Of a DNA stretch of 64,000 nucleotides, positions 11,401-20,257 are shown in pieces. Position 1 is the stretch's first letter, and each line of letters begins with the position of its first letter. A model generated the notes under the pieces. That model saw only the letters and a program-made list of their open reading frames with translations. It searched no databases and was not told the origin of the DNA. The DNA lies in NCBI GenBank assembly GCA_951394405.1, contig OX596342.1, positions 1,302,001 through 1,366,000 of the forward strand, read 5' to 3'. The DNA is from Coprinellus micaceus. Taxonomy: Eukaryota > Basidiomycota > Agaricomycetes > Agaricales > Psathyrellaceae. The translations under genes were made by a program, and so were the position numbers.

Positions 11401-12708
11401 TACTCTTCTGAGTGGGCAAACCACGCATCTGAGAACACCTTTTCAATCGCCACAGAGAGTCCCTCCACTCCTTCTGCGGTGTTGAGATCGTACAGGTCGG
11501 AGAGACCAGGCATCTCTTTTTCGACCTGCATAAAGAACGGGGCCACCGCATCCTCCTTGAGGGTGCGGCCCTTGATACGCTCAGCATAGTTGCTGAGTTT
11601 GATGACTGAGGACAGCGGATAGTGATCCGAGGTCCCCTTGAGGTCCTGGTCCCTTAGCGGCGCGGCTGAGAGGACCTAGGCAGGTTGGACGAACACCATG
11701 TCTATTACAGACTTGATGTTCGCGTCGGCGTGGGACACATAGGTGGGTCCTGGATTGACAGGTGGGGAGTACTCCACACCTAGACGGGCTGCTGTTTCCA
11801 GCAGTAGAATAGCTGTATCTCCATGGTTTGGAACGGCATCGTCCCATTCCCTGGAGTGACAGTTGAAGTCTCCTGCCATGTAGTCCATGGCTGGGAGTGA
11901 TTCTGCGCGGCGATCGAGCAAGCGAATTGCTCGGTGGTCGGCGTCTGAGTATACATTCATGAGGTGCATGGGCTCATTCTCTGTAAACAGAGTGATAACC
12001 ATCACATCTCGGTCGTCGATCAGGTCTCGACGGTAAGTTGGACGTAGTACGTCCAATCTCTTATTTACGTAGGCCATGACCCGCGGACGAGTCTCAGGCT
12101 CGGTGGGAGGGACCATACAGGTCCACTTAGGATGACGGGGAGAACCCCATACTTCCGTACCTTCCTTGTCATGCGCAGAAGGGGCGTGGCGAACGAGCCT
12201 CCACGGAGGCTCTTGTAAGAGAACGATATCCAACGATTTACATTGAGTTTCGAGTAATACAACGAGAGAGTCCCAAGAGGATGAGGGGTACCCGAAGCGC
12301 GGCTACCGTGAGGGACACCGTTCGGGGGCAGGCAAGGCATGCCCCCGGGGCCCATAACACCTTGTGGTGGACTGGTACTGGTGGGGATTGGACTGGACTG
12401 GGTGGGAATGCCGAATCAATATGCTGATCTGTTGGTGCCGCAAGGCCCTTCATCGTCTGTCTGCTGGTTGGGGGTAAAACTTCAAGCGCCGGGCGTCTCC
12501 AAATCGTCAATATTCGTGTTTCATAATTGCAGTAGTACTTAGTTAGTGACGCTCGCGCTTCCTTTGTATGTTGATAGCGACCGGACTGCCATCGTGCCCC
12601 GGTATATAAAAGCTGATTTCAAAAAAAAAAAAAAAAAAAAAGAGAGTCCCAAGACTTCGCAACATTGAAAGAAAGAACCCTAGTCTTCCGTAATGTTGTA
12701 CTAGACAT
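8466..12708 (-). pseudogene. ORF2 of LINE C: EN-RT-RNase H, one nonsense codon and insertion D
   Basis: The ATG is at 12708 (overlap ATGTCTAG with the ORF1 stop). The frame runs 12708-12641, skips D and one TSD copy, and resumes at 12264. The total is 1288 codons. Order: APE endonuclease (LQEPPWR, GDFNCHS, SDHYPL); RT with FDIAQFFPSIN at about residue 588 and SYVDDGT at about 678; RNase H with CMGVDAS at about 997, then SDAELLAI and IFTDSLAM carrying the acidic residues; and a terminal knuckle in CECGCPVQTRHHIFTQC. It copies element RNA into nicked DNA. Damage: TAC to TAG at 11676-11678 in the EN and the 363-bp D insertion. RT and RNase H (8466-11675) form one uninterrupted frame. The stop is next to the GDG C-terminus. 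Confidence 0.92.
12278..12640 (+). mobile_element. Insertion D: alpha LINE copy reduced to its 3' UTR
   Basis: This is a 363-bp 5'-truncated plus-strand copy consisting only of the alpha 3' UTR and a 20-nt poly(A) (12621-12640). The 13-bp TSD is AGAGAGTCCCAAG at 12265-12277 and 12641-12653. It is the innermost and thus the youngest layer of the nest (E>A>B>C>D). Removing it restores the ORF2 frame of C. Confidence 0.95.
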
Positions 12709-15637
12709 TAGGAAGGACTGGGTTAGATGCAAGCCTGCCACGATCTTGACGATCACGCACCTGCTTGTTGAGAGAGTCGATCTGGGCGCGGTCGAACCTC
12801 GCGTACCAGAACGGGCACTTCGACGACTGAGCGTCGTGGCCCTCCTTCCTGCAGTTGATACAACGTACACGATGGGGGCAGACTTTGATTTCCTCCGCGG
12901 TGGGGGGAATCGGCTTAGGGAGTTGCTTGGGCTTGCCCTTGCAACAGCTCGCGTGGTGGCGATGCTCGTCCCGAGAATGAGACTCGCCGCAGATGGGGCA
13001 CCTGAGACGAGTTCGACACATAAAGTGAGCGTGCCCCCACTTGCAGCAGTTCGTGCAGTAGGGGACACCGGGGTGGCGGAGGGTCGACCTGATGAGGCAG
13101 GACCTGCCGAAGATGTTGATGGTCTTGTTGTTCAAGGCCTTCGCACGGGTCCCAGCTTGGGAGTCCCAGATGTTGAAGTAGACGGTCACCGATGTGGAGG
13201 CCTTCGACTCGGAGTTGACCACCCGGGGACGGGCTGTCGTGATGTAGTGCGGCTTCAAGGGCGATGCCTCGAACGCGCTGTCGATGTCAGAGAAAATCGT
13301 AGGATTTCCCCCAACGCGGTATTTAGGTACACCATATATCGCGAGATAGCTGGTGGACTGCGGAAGACCGACCCACAGATCGCGGGACCAGTCTGGGATT
13401 ACTTGGGTGATCCAACCTCGCACGGCATTTAAGTCGCGCTCGGTCGGGACATCCGTCGTTCGAAGGCTCCAGCCTCCGTAGGCCTGGTTGCCAGATAGGA
13501 CGCGGAGGGTTGATCCGGCCCGCTGAAGGATGTCGTTCATACCAGCCATGGCGAACGCGCCGTCCATGGTGGGGATCCGACCATCCTTCTGGTTGAATAA
13601 AACCATGATCTGCGTGCGAGGCGGACCCTTGGTTGTGGATGCGGGGATAACCGTCTTCTTCTTCTTCTGCTTCTTCCCGCTCGAAACGGGGCCAGCAGAG
13701 ATCAGAGGAGGGTTAGCCTGGGGGAGGGGAGGAACAGGGCCGCCATTGATAATCTTGGCGATCTGCGATGGAGTTAAGTCAGGTCGAGCCCGCCCCCAAG
13801 TGGCAGCAGCCTCGACGTAGCTCGGTTTCGTCTTGCCTCCCTTGGCAACGACGTTCCATGGCCTGAGGGCCGCGGGTTTAGAGACAGGCTTCTGAGGGCC
13901 GACCGGGAGGCCGACTCTCTGGAAGGGGACGGTGGGGGCCTTTGGCTGCGGCCTCGGGCCTCCGTCGTGCACACGCTTCCGTGTAGCCGCAGAGAACGGA
14001 AGGCTCGGGTTCGGGCCGGGTGGGGCCGGTTCCTGAGCGTTCCGAGAATCTTCGGGGCGTTCCTCCACAGGGGCGGGACGTTCCGGGATGGGGTTCTGGT
14101 CCACCGGGATGGGCGAGCCAGTAGGGAGACGCTTGCCTGCCCTCTTCCTCTTCTTGGGCGGGACGACAGTCGAGCGGGCTTTATTGGTCGTATGACCAAA
14201 GTCGGATGTACGGGCACCTGCATCGGGCGGGGGGGTGTGCGGCAGCTTCTCTCGAAGCCTGACGCCCACGGCGAGCCGATACGAGTCCCAGGTGGGATGG
14301 CCTCCTGGCGGTGGGCCAGGTTGCTGTGAGGATGTAGTGTAACGGGGCTCTTCCTTCGAGTTCTCCTTGACGGTCGCACGGATCGCCGCAGAGATCGAGG
14401 TCGAGTACTCGTCCCACGATTTGTACCCAGCTGGCAGGGTGCCGAGCTCGGGATGAGATGCTGGGAGTTGTGAAGATGAGGGAGGGGCTCGCGCCGGCTC
14501 ACCTCCTCCTCCTCCCCAACCGTGGGGCACAAGCTCTTGCCGCTGCTGCTGCAGACGCCGAGCCTGCGGGGACACCAAAGGTGGCTCCCACATGCTGGCC
14601 TCCGCCTGCTGCTGCTTCTCGAACTCTGCCGCCCAGTCGACGGTCGTGTCCCCTTGGGGGCGCGTGGATAGAACGCCGCGCATGATGTCGGCTGGGACGC
14701 TAACGTCCTCGTCCTTCATCTGCTCAACGTGAGAAGCCCAGTCCCCGACGGCGGGTTCCGAGGCATACATACTGTCCTCGGCGCCCTCCTCGACCTGCAT
14801 AGGGTGGAGTGGGACGTCGTGGGCGGTGTCTCCAGCCTCTTGGCTGGCTAGAGGGTCCGCGCTGTCCCTGTTTCCAAAGGGCGGGATCCTTCCGAACTTA
14901 ATCGGAGGGGATCGAATCCTCTGGGCGCGGGGAGTAGCTTGGTTGCGGGGGGAGGGAGGGCGAGTGCCTGGCGGGGTCGCCATGTCATCATCGTCCTCCA
15001 AGGATTTGAACGCTGTCCTCCAGGCGGAGCCTTGGACGGCGGCGTCGACTCGGTCCAATGTGAACCATAGGGTTTTGAGCGCATCGGGTTCTGCTGCGGG
15101 GGGATCCCGTCTTAGGAAGAACTCGGCAGCTCGGTTGAGGGAAGAGATGGCGTCTTCTAGCGTGAGGGTGCTGGAGGGTGCCGGGGTGGGGAATTGGGTC
15201 CTAGTCGCTTCCGAGCCAAGACTTATCTCCTCCTCGTCACTCTCGTCGTCATCCTCGCTCCCATCCTTCTCCCTGTAGACTGTGGACGGTGGCACCGTGG
15301 CAGGGCGGGCGCTCTGATCCTCCGTACCTCCTCCACTGATGTTCAACGGGTCATCGTCGCTCTGGGCTTCGGTGCTCCTCGATGTTTGAGATGGTCCATG
15401 CGGGCCCCGAAGGGTCGGCACGTCCGGCGTGTAACGTTCGCGGGCTTGTGCCCCTAACGAGGTGGATTGAGGGGCCTGGGACAGGTCCCTGTTGGAGTGC
15501 ATAGAGGCAGCCCGCGAAGGGGGCCTCGGTGTAGAGGAAGCCGGATGGCTGGGATCTCGGGACGACGTGCGGGATCGGCCGCCCGGCAGGGTCGACTTCT
15601 CCCGGCGCGCGGCGGGTTTTTTCTTCGATGAGGACAT
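12701..15637 (-). CDS. ORF1 of LINE C (gag-like zinc-knuckle protein), intact
   Basis: The protein is 978 residues from ATG 15637 (MSSSKKKPAARREK). The N-terminal half is Ser/Pro/Arg-rich with an acidic stretch (DDDESDEEEI). A Gln-rich segment and a Lys cluster (KKQKKKK) follow. The conserved core has SGNQAYGGWSLRTTDVP and YFNIWDSQAGTRAK. Three Cys/His knuckles come from about residue 860: CTNCCKWGHAHFMC, CPICGESHSRDEH and CINCRKEGHDAQSSKC. It should bind element RNA. No stop or frameshift is present, which makes it the best complete alpha ORF1 here. The TAG at 12701-12703 lies inside the ORF2 start region. Confidence 0.94.
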   Translation of the reverse strand: MSSSKKKPAARREKSTLPGGRSRTSSRDPSHPASSTPRPPSRAASMHSNRDLSQAPQSTSLGAQARERYTPDVPTLRGPHGPSQTSRSTEAQSDDDPLNISGGGTEDQSARPATVPPSTVYREKDGSEDDDESDEEEISLGSEATRTQFPTPAPSSTLTLEDAISSLNRAAEFFLRRDPPAAEPDALKTLWFTLDRVDAAVQGSAWRTAFKSLEDDDDMATPPGTRPPSPRNQATPRAQRIRSPPIKFGRIPPFGNRDSADPLASQEAGDTAHDVPLHPMQVEEGAEDSMYASEPAVGDWASHVEQMKDEDVSVPADIMRGVLSTRPQGDTTVDWAAEFEKQQQAEASMWEPPLVSPQARRLQQQRQELVPHGWGGGGGEPARAPPSSSQLPASHPELGTLPAGYKSWDEYSTSISAAIRATVKENSKEEPRYTTSSQQPGPPPGGHPTWDSYRLAVGVRLREKLPHTPPPDAGARTSDFGHTTNKARSTVVPPKKRKRAGKRLPTGSPIPVDQNPIPERPAPVEERPEDSRNAQEPAPPGPNPSLPFSAATRKRVHDGGPRPQPKAPTVPFQRVGLPVGPQKPVSKPAALRPWNVVAKGGKTKPSYVEAAATWGRARPDLTPSQIAKIINGGPVPPLPQANPPLISAGPVSSGKKQKKKKTVIPASTTKGPPRTQIMVLFNQKDGRIPTMDGAFAMAGMNDILQRAGSTLRVLSGNQAYGGWSLRTTDVPTERDLNAVRGWITQVIPDWSRDLWVGLPQSTSYLAIYGVPKYRVGGNPTIFSDIDSAFEASPLKPHYITTARPRVVNSESKASTSVTVYFNIWDSQAGTRAKALNNKTINIFGRSCLIRSTLRHPGVPYCTNCCKWGHAHFMCRTRLRCPICGESHSRDEHRHHASCCKGKPKQLPKPIPPTAEEIKVCPHRVRCINCRKEGHDAQSSKCPFWYARFDRAQIDSLNKQVRDRQDRGRLASNPVLPNV

Positions 15638-15782
15638 CGGTGATGCCCTCGGTGGTCGTATACCAGCCTAGCAGTCGGCAGTACACCTTCCTGGCGACGG
15701 GGTAGAGATGTTGCGAGTGTGGAGATAGGTCGGCCCGATTAGGAAGGTGGTGGTAAGAGATCAAGAAGCGGTGGATCATCTG
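15638..15782 (-). promoter_or_regulatory. 5' UTR of LINE C with conserved 5' terminus
   Basis: This is a 145-nt leader. On the minus strand the family start CGCTTCTTGATCTCTTACCAC begins at 15770. It is followed by a pyrimidine-rich stretch and a GTATACCAGCCTAGCAG region also present in A, E and Q. It is the likely internal promoter; no direct evidence. Confidence 0.55.
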
Positions 15783-15797
15783 AAGAAGTGGTGGGAT

Positions 15798-18710
15798 GAA
15801 GAGTGTCAAAAGGCGTACGACGAGTACCAAGGGGATAACTCCCCTGAGACCCGTCGTGCTTTTCGGTCTGTTGTAAGAAAGACCAAACGCGAGTTCTTTG
15901 ATGAACGCATCAAAGATATCTCAGAAACTCATGCGCGTCCTTGGGATCTTATGTCCTGGATCAAGGAGCGAAAAAACCCTCCGAGCGAGGCTATCCAATT
16001 CAACGGAGAGCCTTGTCACGAACTCGGTCAACTTTGGGGTGCCCTGCATGGCACTTACAATGCGGCCAACGATCGTCCAATCGATACGAGTGTACTGGAA
16101 CCGCTGGAGGACCTCGATGTCCGAGAGTGGCCCGTATTCTCATCTCTGGAGTTGCGAGAGGCTCTCCAAGCGTGTTCGTCACGCTCCGCTCCAGGCCCTG
16201 ACCATGTAACGTGGGCACACCTGAAGTACATCCTCGCCGCACCCGAGTGCGAGCGTCTCATCATCGATCTGGCCAATGCATGCATGGAGGTGGGGCATTG
16301 GCCGAAACATTTCAAGGACTCGGTATCGGTTATTATCCCTAAACCGAATAAACCGTCCTACGACACGCCAAAGGCGTTCAGGCCCATCGTGCTCCTGAAC
16401 ACCCTTGGTAAATTGGTTGAGAAAATGGTTTCCAACCGCTTTCAGTTCGATATGATCAAGTACGATCTTGTCGATCCAAATCAGATGGGAGGGGTGCGTC
16501 AGCGCTCCACCGAAGACGCCGGCCTATACCTGACACACTTGGTGCGAACAGGTTGGGCCAAGGGGTATCACACGAGCGTGTTGGCCTTCGACATTGCTCA
16601 GTTCTTCCCCTCGATCAACCACGAGTTTTTACTCGAGGTACTTCGCAAGATGGGCTTCCACCCTCGGGTAGTAGCCTTCTTTAAATCATACCTGGTGGAG
16701 AGACACACGTCCTATGTGTGGAACAACTACACCTCAGAACCTTTCCGTGCGGATGTTGGAGTGGGCCAGGGCTCTGCCCTGTCCCCAGTCCTGTCTGCAC
16801 TCATCGTAGCTCCTATCATGAAGCTATATCGCATACGAGAGCGGGGCCTAGGCACCACTCTCATATCTTATGTGGACGACGGATCCTTCGCGGCTCAATC
16901 TCCAGACATCGCAATGAACTGCGTGATGCTTCGCCATGCATACGCGGTTATGTTCGACTTATTTACAGCAGCGGGCTTGGTCATGGAACATACCAAGAAC
17001 GAGCTGTTCCATTTCAGTAGAGCGCATTCCGGTTGGGATCGCCCTATCGACCTTGGGTTCGCCCCCTTCACAGGGGACACCCCTCTCAAACCCAAGAAGT
17101 TTTGGAGATACTTGGGTTTCTACTTTGATCGGAAGCTCACTTTCCAGGAGCACGTACGATACTATACCTGCAAAGCACTCACCACCGTCATGGCGATGAG
17201 AATGCTCGGCAACTCTACTCGAGGGTTAACTCCCAAGAACAAGCGGATCTTATTCCGAGTGTGCGTCCTCCCGGTCGCAACGTACGGACATAGACTCTGG
17301 TACTATGAAGGAGCTAAGAATATTGGCGCCCTCAAAGCTCTGACCACCATGCAGCGTAAAGCCGCATGCTGGATTGTGGGGGCGTTCCGCACGTCCCCTA
17401 CCGGAGGAGTCGAGTGCCTGGCAGGCCTCCCTCCCATTCGTCTTCATCTTCGAAAGCTGTCCCAGCGGGCGGTCTTCAGGACGGCGACACTCTCGGAAAC
17501 GCACCCTCTCCGCTCCCTCTTACCAGAGGAGTTCCGGAAGGGAGCAGATCCACATTACGGTTCATCTGTCTGGCTTCCACTTGAGAAGCAGGGCAAGGTG
17601 CGTGACGCGATCACTCAGACGGCCAAGAATCTGGGTTCGCTCACGGAGGTCTTCTCCCCTGTCGCGGAGGAGGCCTTGCCAGGTCTTCGACTTATGGACC
17701 TCTTCGAGGCTCAGGTCAAATTCAATGAGTACGATACCTATGGTGAGGAACCCCTCAACTGGAGGCGTACCGAACTCAATACCCTGTTCAACGTCGCGCG
17801 TGGGCAACCGCGTACGGTGTGTTTTGGGACGGATGCGTCTGTTCCCAAAACGTCGACCAGGCATCATGCGACTGCGGCCTTCGTCTTTGAAGGCCCGGTC
17901 GACCTCTCTGGCTCGTCTGCCTGGGCAGCGGGCAAGGTGCTGGCGTCTGACGCCGAGCTCTTTGCGATCCGGAATGCAGTCCTTAAGGGTTCGTCCCTCG
18001 AGGACTGCGACCGGATAGTCATTTTCACCGACTCTATTGCCATGGCAAAACGAGCGGTAGATCCGTCTGTCCACTCAGGGCAGGCACATTCGCTTACCGT
18101 ATGCCGGAAGCTAGCCGCCTGGCTGTCAGGGTTCCCTGACCGCAAGGTTATGTTCGTTGAGGTCCCCTCCAAGTTGGAATGGGGGATTCAACACCAGGCA
18201 CATCTTCGTGCTCGCAGCCTCCCTCCCATCGTTTTGGGAGAGAGGCCGGAAACCTCGTTGGACGGCGTGCGCAAGCACGTTGCCGACTCAGCGTTGGATG
18301 CGTGGACCACTATGGCCCGCGACCCTGACTATCTCGGACACCAGTTCCTGGTGTTCAGCGACCCCAAGGGGAAGCCTCTTCGTCCCACGTACGCCAATGG
18401 CGGTACGTGGCTACGTAATGTCAACGAGGACAACATACTCTGTGCGAGGTTCGCCAGGGCCGTTCTCAATCATGCCCCGATAGGCGAGTACTATCGACGG
18501 TTTAACATTCCAGGCCATGACACTCATGAATGTGAGTGTGGTCACCCGACGCAGACCCGGCGTCACATCTTCACGCACTGCGGAGTGCTTGAAACTCTCG
18601 ATCGGATTCCTCGCTTCTTGCGTGAGTTCGTCGGATTCTTGATGGAGAACCCGCCCGCATTTTCTTTTGGGTTCCAATATCGTCACCCACCGCCAGTGGG
18701 TATTGGATAA
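15798..18710 (+). CDS. ORF2 of LINE B, 3' part: reverse transcriptase and RNase H
   Basis: It continues the 1294-residue ORF2 from codon 325 (frame verified across the TSD; 15783-15797 repeats codons 320-324). The RT has FDIAQFFPSINHEFL at about residue 588, GQGSALSPVLSA, and the catalytic SYVDDGS at about 680. RNase H follows with CFGTDAS (~998), SDAELFAI (~1041) and IFTDSIAM (~1066). The C-terminal knuckle CECGHPTQTRRHIFTHC lies at about 1236. The stop is TAA. The whole segment is open with no lesion, unlike most copies here. The apparent start upstream at 15747 is 5' UTR of LINE C read through. Confidence 0.94.
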   Translation, partial: EECQKAYDEYQGDNSPETRRAFRSVVRKTKREFFDERIKDISETHARPWDLMSWIKERKNPPSEAIQFNGEPCHELGQLWGALHGTYNAANDRPIDTSVLEPLEDLDVREWPVFSSLELREALQACSSRSAPGPDHVTWAHLKYILAAPECERLIIDLANACMEVGHWPKHFKDSVSVIIPKPNKPSYDTPKAFRPIVLLNTLGKLVEKMVSNRFQFDMIKYDLVDPNQMGGVRQRSTEDAGLYLTHLVRTGWAKGYHTSVLAFDIAQFFPSINHEFLLEVLRKMGFHPRVVAFFKSYLVERHTSYVWNNYTSEPFRADVGVGQGSALSPVLSALIVAPIMKLYRIRERGLGTTLISYVDDGSFAAQSPDIAMNCVMLRHAYAVMFDLFTAAGLVMEHTKNELFHFSRAHSGWDRPIDLGFAPFTGDTPLKPKKFWRYLGFYFDRKLTFQEHVRYYTCKALTTVMAMRMLGNSTRGLTPKNKRILFRVCVLPVATYGHRLWYYEGAKNIGALKALTTMQRKAACWIVGAFRTSPTGGVECLAGLPPIRLHLRKLSQRAVFRTATLSETHPLRSLLPEEFRKGADPHYGSSVWLPLEKQGKVRDAITQTAKNLGSLTEVFSPVAEEALPGLRLMDLFEAQVKFNEYDTYGEEPLNWRRTELNTLFNVARGQPRTVCFGTDASVPKTSTRHHATAAFVFEGPVDLSGSSAWAAGKVLASDAELFAIRNAVLKGSSLEDCDRIVIFTDSIAMAKRAVDPSVHSGQAHSLTVCRKLAAWLSGFPDRKVMFVEVPSKLEWGIQHQAHLRARSLPPIVLGERPETSLDGVRKHVADSALDAWTTMARDPDYLGHQFLVFSDPKGKPLRPTYANGGTWLRNVNEDNILCARFARAVLNHAPIGEYYRRFNIPGHDTHECECGHPTQTRRHIFTHCGVLETLDRIPRFLREFVGFLMENPPAFSFGFQYRHPPPVGIG

Positions 18711-19162
18711 GTGGCTTGCGGCCTTTCCTGGACCAGGCTGTAAAGGCCAACGGTTTACGTGCGTAGGACTCGGTAGCCGGCTCGACGTGTCAGTCTCCAC
18801 AACTGATTGCGGATGAGAGCTGGACTCAGTTGGGTGCTTCTACGGAGGTGCCTGCCGGAGGGTGTGGAGAACCCGCCGGGAGCCTGGATCGAAACACGTT
18901 TACTTAGTAGCCGGTCGGCTAAGTTTGGGGAGGGGCACCGCAATAAAACCTGTCCTTCTGGCGTCGCCTACAAAGGCTTCGCACACGAGTCTTGGACTCC
19001 GTTTCGGGGGAGTCCTATCTTTCGCCCTATCGCTGCGTTTATGCGTATGTTTGTAAATGTTGGCTGTATGTATCGTAGAAATACTTTGTGTAGTAGCTAG
19101 CGACCGGACTGCCTATGTGCCCCGGAATACAAAAGCTGAATTCAAAAAAAAAAAAAAAAAAA
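18711..19162 (+). other. 3' UTR and poly(A) of LINE B
   Basis: There is no gene. It contains GACGTGTCAGTC and CAACTGATTGCGGATGA, homologous to the alpha 3' UTR, then beta-specific sequence. The shared terminus is GCGACCGGACTGCC...CCCCGGAATACAAAAGCTGAATTC, followed by 19 A residues. Confidence 0.8.
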
Positions 19163-20124
19163 GTAGAGTCTTGGAGATTCTCACCGGGAGGTACAACCTC
19201 GCCGCTGAGCATCTCCTCGACGTTGGCAGCCCAGGACCCGATTGCTGGGTCCGAGGCATAGATATTGTTGTCCTCCTCTTGCACCTGCATGGGGTGTAGG
19301 GGGGGGGCGTGTGCGGTGTTGCCGACTGGTCGGCTGCTGAGAGGGTCCTCGCTCTCTCCACATCCAAGGGGAGGGATCCTTCCGAACTGAGTCGGGGGGG
19401 ATCGGATCCTCTGGGCGCGGGGAGTAGCTTGGGTGTGTGGAGACGGCGGACGGGTGCCCGGAGGGGTCACCATGTCGTCGTCGTCCAGAGATTTGAACAC
19501 AGTCCCCCAGGCGGTGCCTTGGATGGCTGCGTCGACTCGGTCCCAGGTGAACTGTAGAGTATTGACCACCTCGTACTCGTCAGCGGGAACATCCCGTCTG
19601 AGGAAGAACTCAGCAGCCCGATTGAGGGAGGAGATGGCGTCTTCTAGGGTGAGAGTGTTGGAGGGTGCCAGGGTGGGGAATTGGGTCCTGGTCGCTTCCG
19701 AGCCAAAACTCACCGCCTCCTCGTCATCCTCGCTGCTACTCTCGCTCCCATCCTTCTCCCTGTAGACTGTGGATGGTGGTATGGTGGCAGAGCGGGCGCT
19801 CTGATCCTCCGTACCCCCTCCGCTGATGTTCAACGGGTCATCGTCACTCTGGGCAGCGGTGCTCGTCGATGTTTGAGATGGTCCGTGCTGAGCCCGAAGG
19901 GTCGGCACGTCCAGCGTGTATCGTTCGCGGGCTTGCGCCCCTAACGAGGTGGATTGAGGGGCCTGAGACAGGTCCCTGTTGGAGTGCATAGAGGCTGCCT
20001 GTGAATGGGGCCTCGGTGTAGAGGAAGCCGGATGGCTGGGGTCTCGGGACGACGTGCGGGATCGGCCGCCTGGTGGGGACGACTTCTCCCGGCGCGCGGC
20101 GGGTTTTTTCTTTGATGAGGACAT
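19163..20124 (-). CDS. ORF1 of LINE A, N-terminal part
   Basis: This is the first part of the 901-codon ORF1 of A, from ATG 20124 (MSSSKKKPAARREK). It contains the Ser/Pro-rich head, the acidic patch (SSSEDDEEAVSFGSE) and the FFLRRD motif shared with C and E. It is cut at 19163 by LINE B; the continuation is at 4569 and below. The apparent tail of Phe residues beyond 19163 is the poly(A) of B read in reverse. Confidence 0.9.
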
Positions 20125-20257
20125 CGGTGATGCCCTTGGTGGTCGTATACCAGCCTAGCAGTCGGCGGTACACCTTCCTGGTGACGGGGTAGAGAAGTTG
20201 TGAGTGTGGAGATAGGTCGGCCCGATTAGGAAGGTGGTGGTAAGAGATCAAGAAGCG
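19163..20257 (-). mobile_element. LINE copy A (alpha family), 5' portion
   Basis: This is the upstream part of A, with ORF1 head and 5' UTR 20125-20257. Its 5' end is the alpha start (complement of CGCTTCTTGATCTCTTACCAC) at 20257. It abuts ORF1 of LINE E, into which A inserted. The TSD of A cannot be checked because its 3' end is outside the window. Confidence 0.9.

Larger units (their letters stand above)
8000..15782 (-). mobile_element. LINE copy C (alpha family), full length, inserted in ORF2 of B
   Basis: This is a minus-strand LINE with poly(T) at 8000-8018 (its poly(A) tail), 3' UTR, ORF2, ORF1 and 5' UTR. The TSD is AAGAAGTGGTGGGAT (7985-7999 and 15783-15797). Without nested copy D and its TSD, C is about 7.4 kb. 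Twelve bases at 15771-15782 lie between the family 5' start (CGCTTCTTG, ending at 15770 on this strand) and the TSD. They may be filler added at 5' end attachment. The only coding damage besides D is one TAG. Confidence 0.95.
4583..19162 (+). mobile_element. LINE copy B (beta family), full length, split by LINE C
   Basis: This is a complete plus-strand LINE: 5' UTR 4583-4718, ORF1, ORF2, 3' UTR and a 19-nt poly(A) at 19144-19162. It is flanked by the TSD GTAGAGTCTTGGA at 4570-4582 and 19163-19175. Its own sequence is 4583-7999 plus 15798-19162, about 6.78 kb. LINE C plus a second 15-bp TSD copy occupies 8000-15797. Both ORFs are free of stops and frameshifts apart from the C insertion, so B was probably competent when C landed. 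At the 5' junction five bases, CCCCG (4583-4587), precede the family start CGCTTCTTGATCTC and may be untemplated. Confidence 0.95.
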
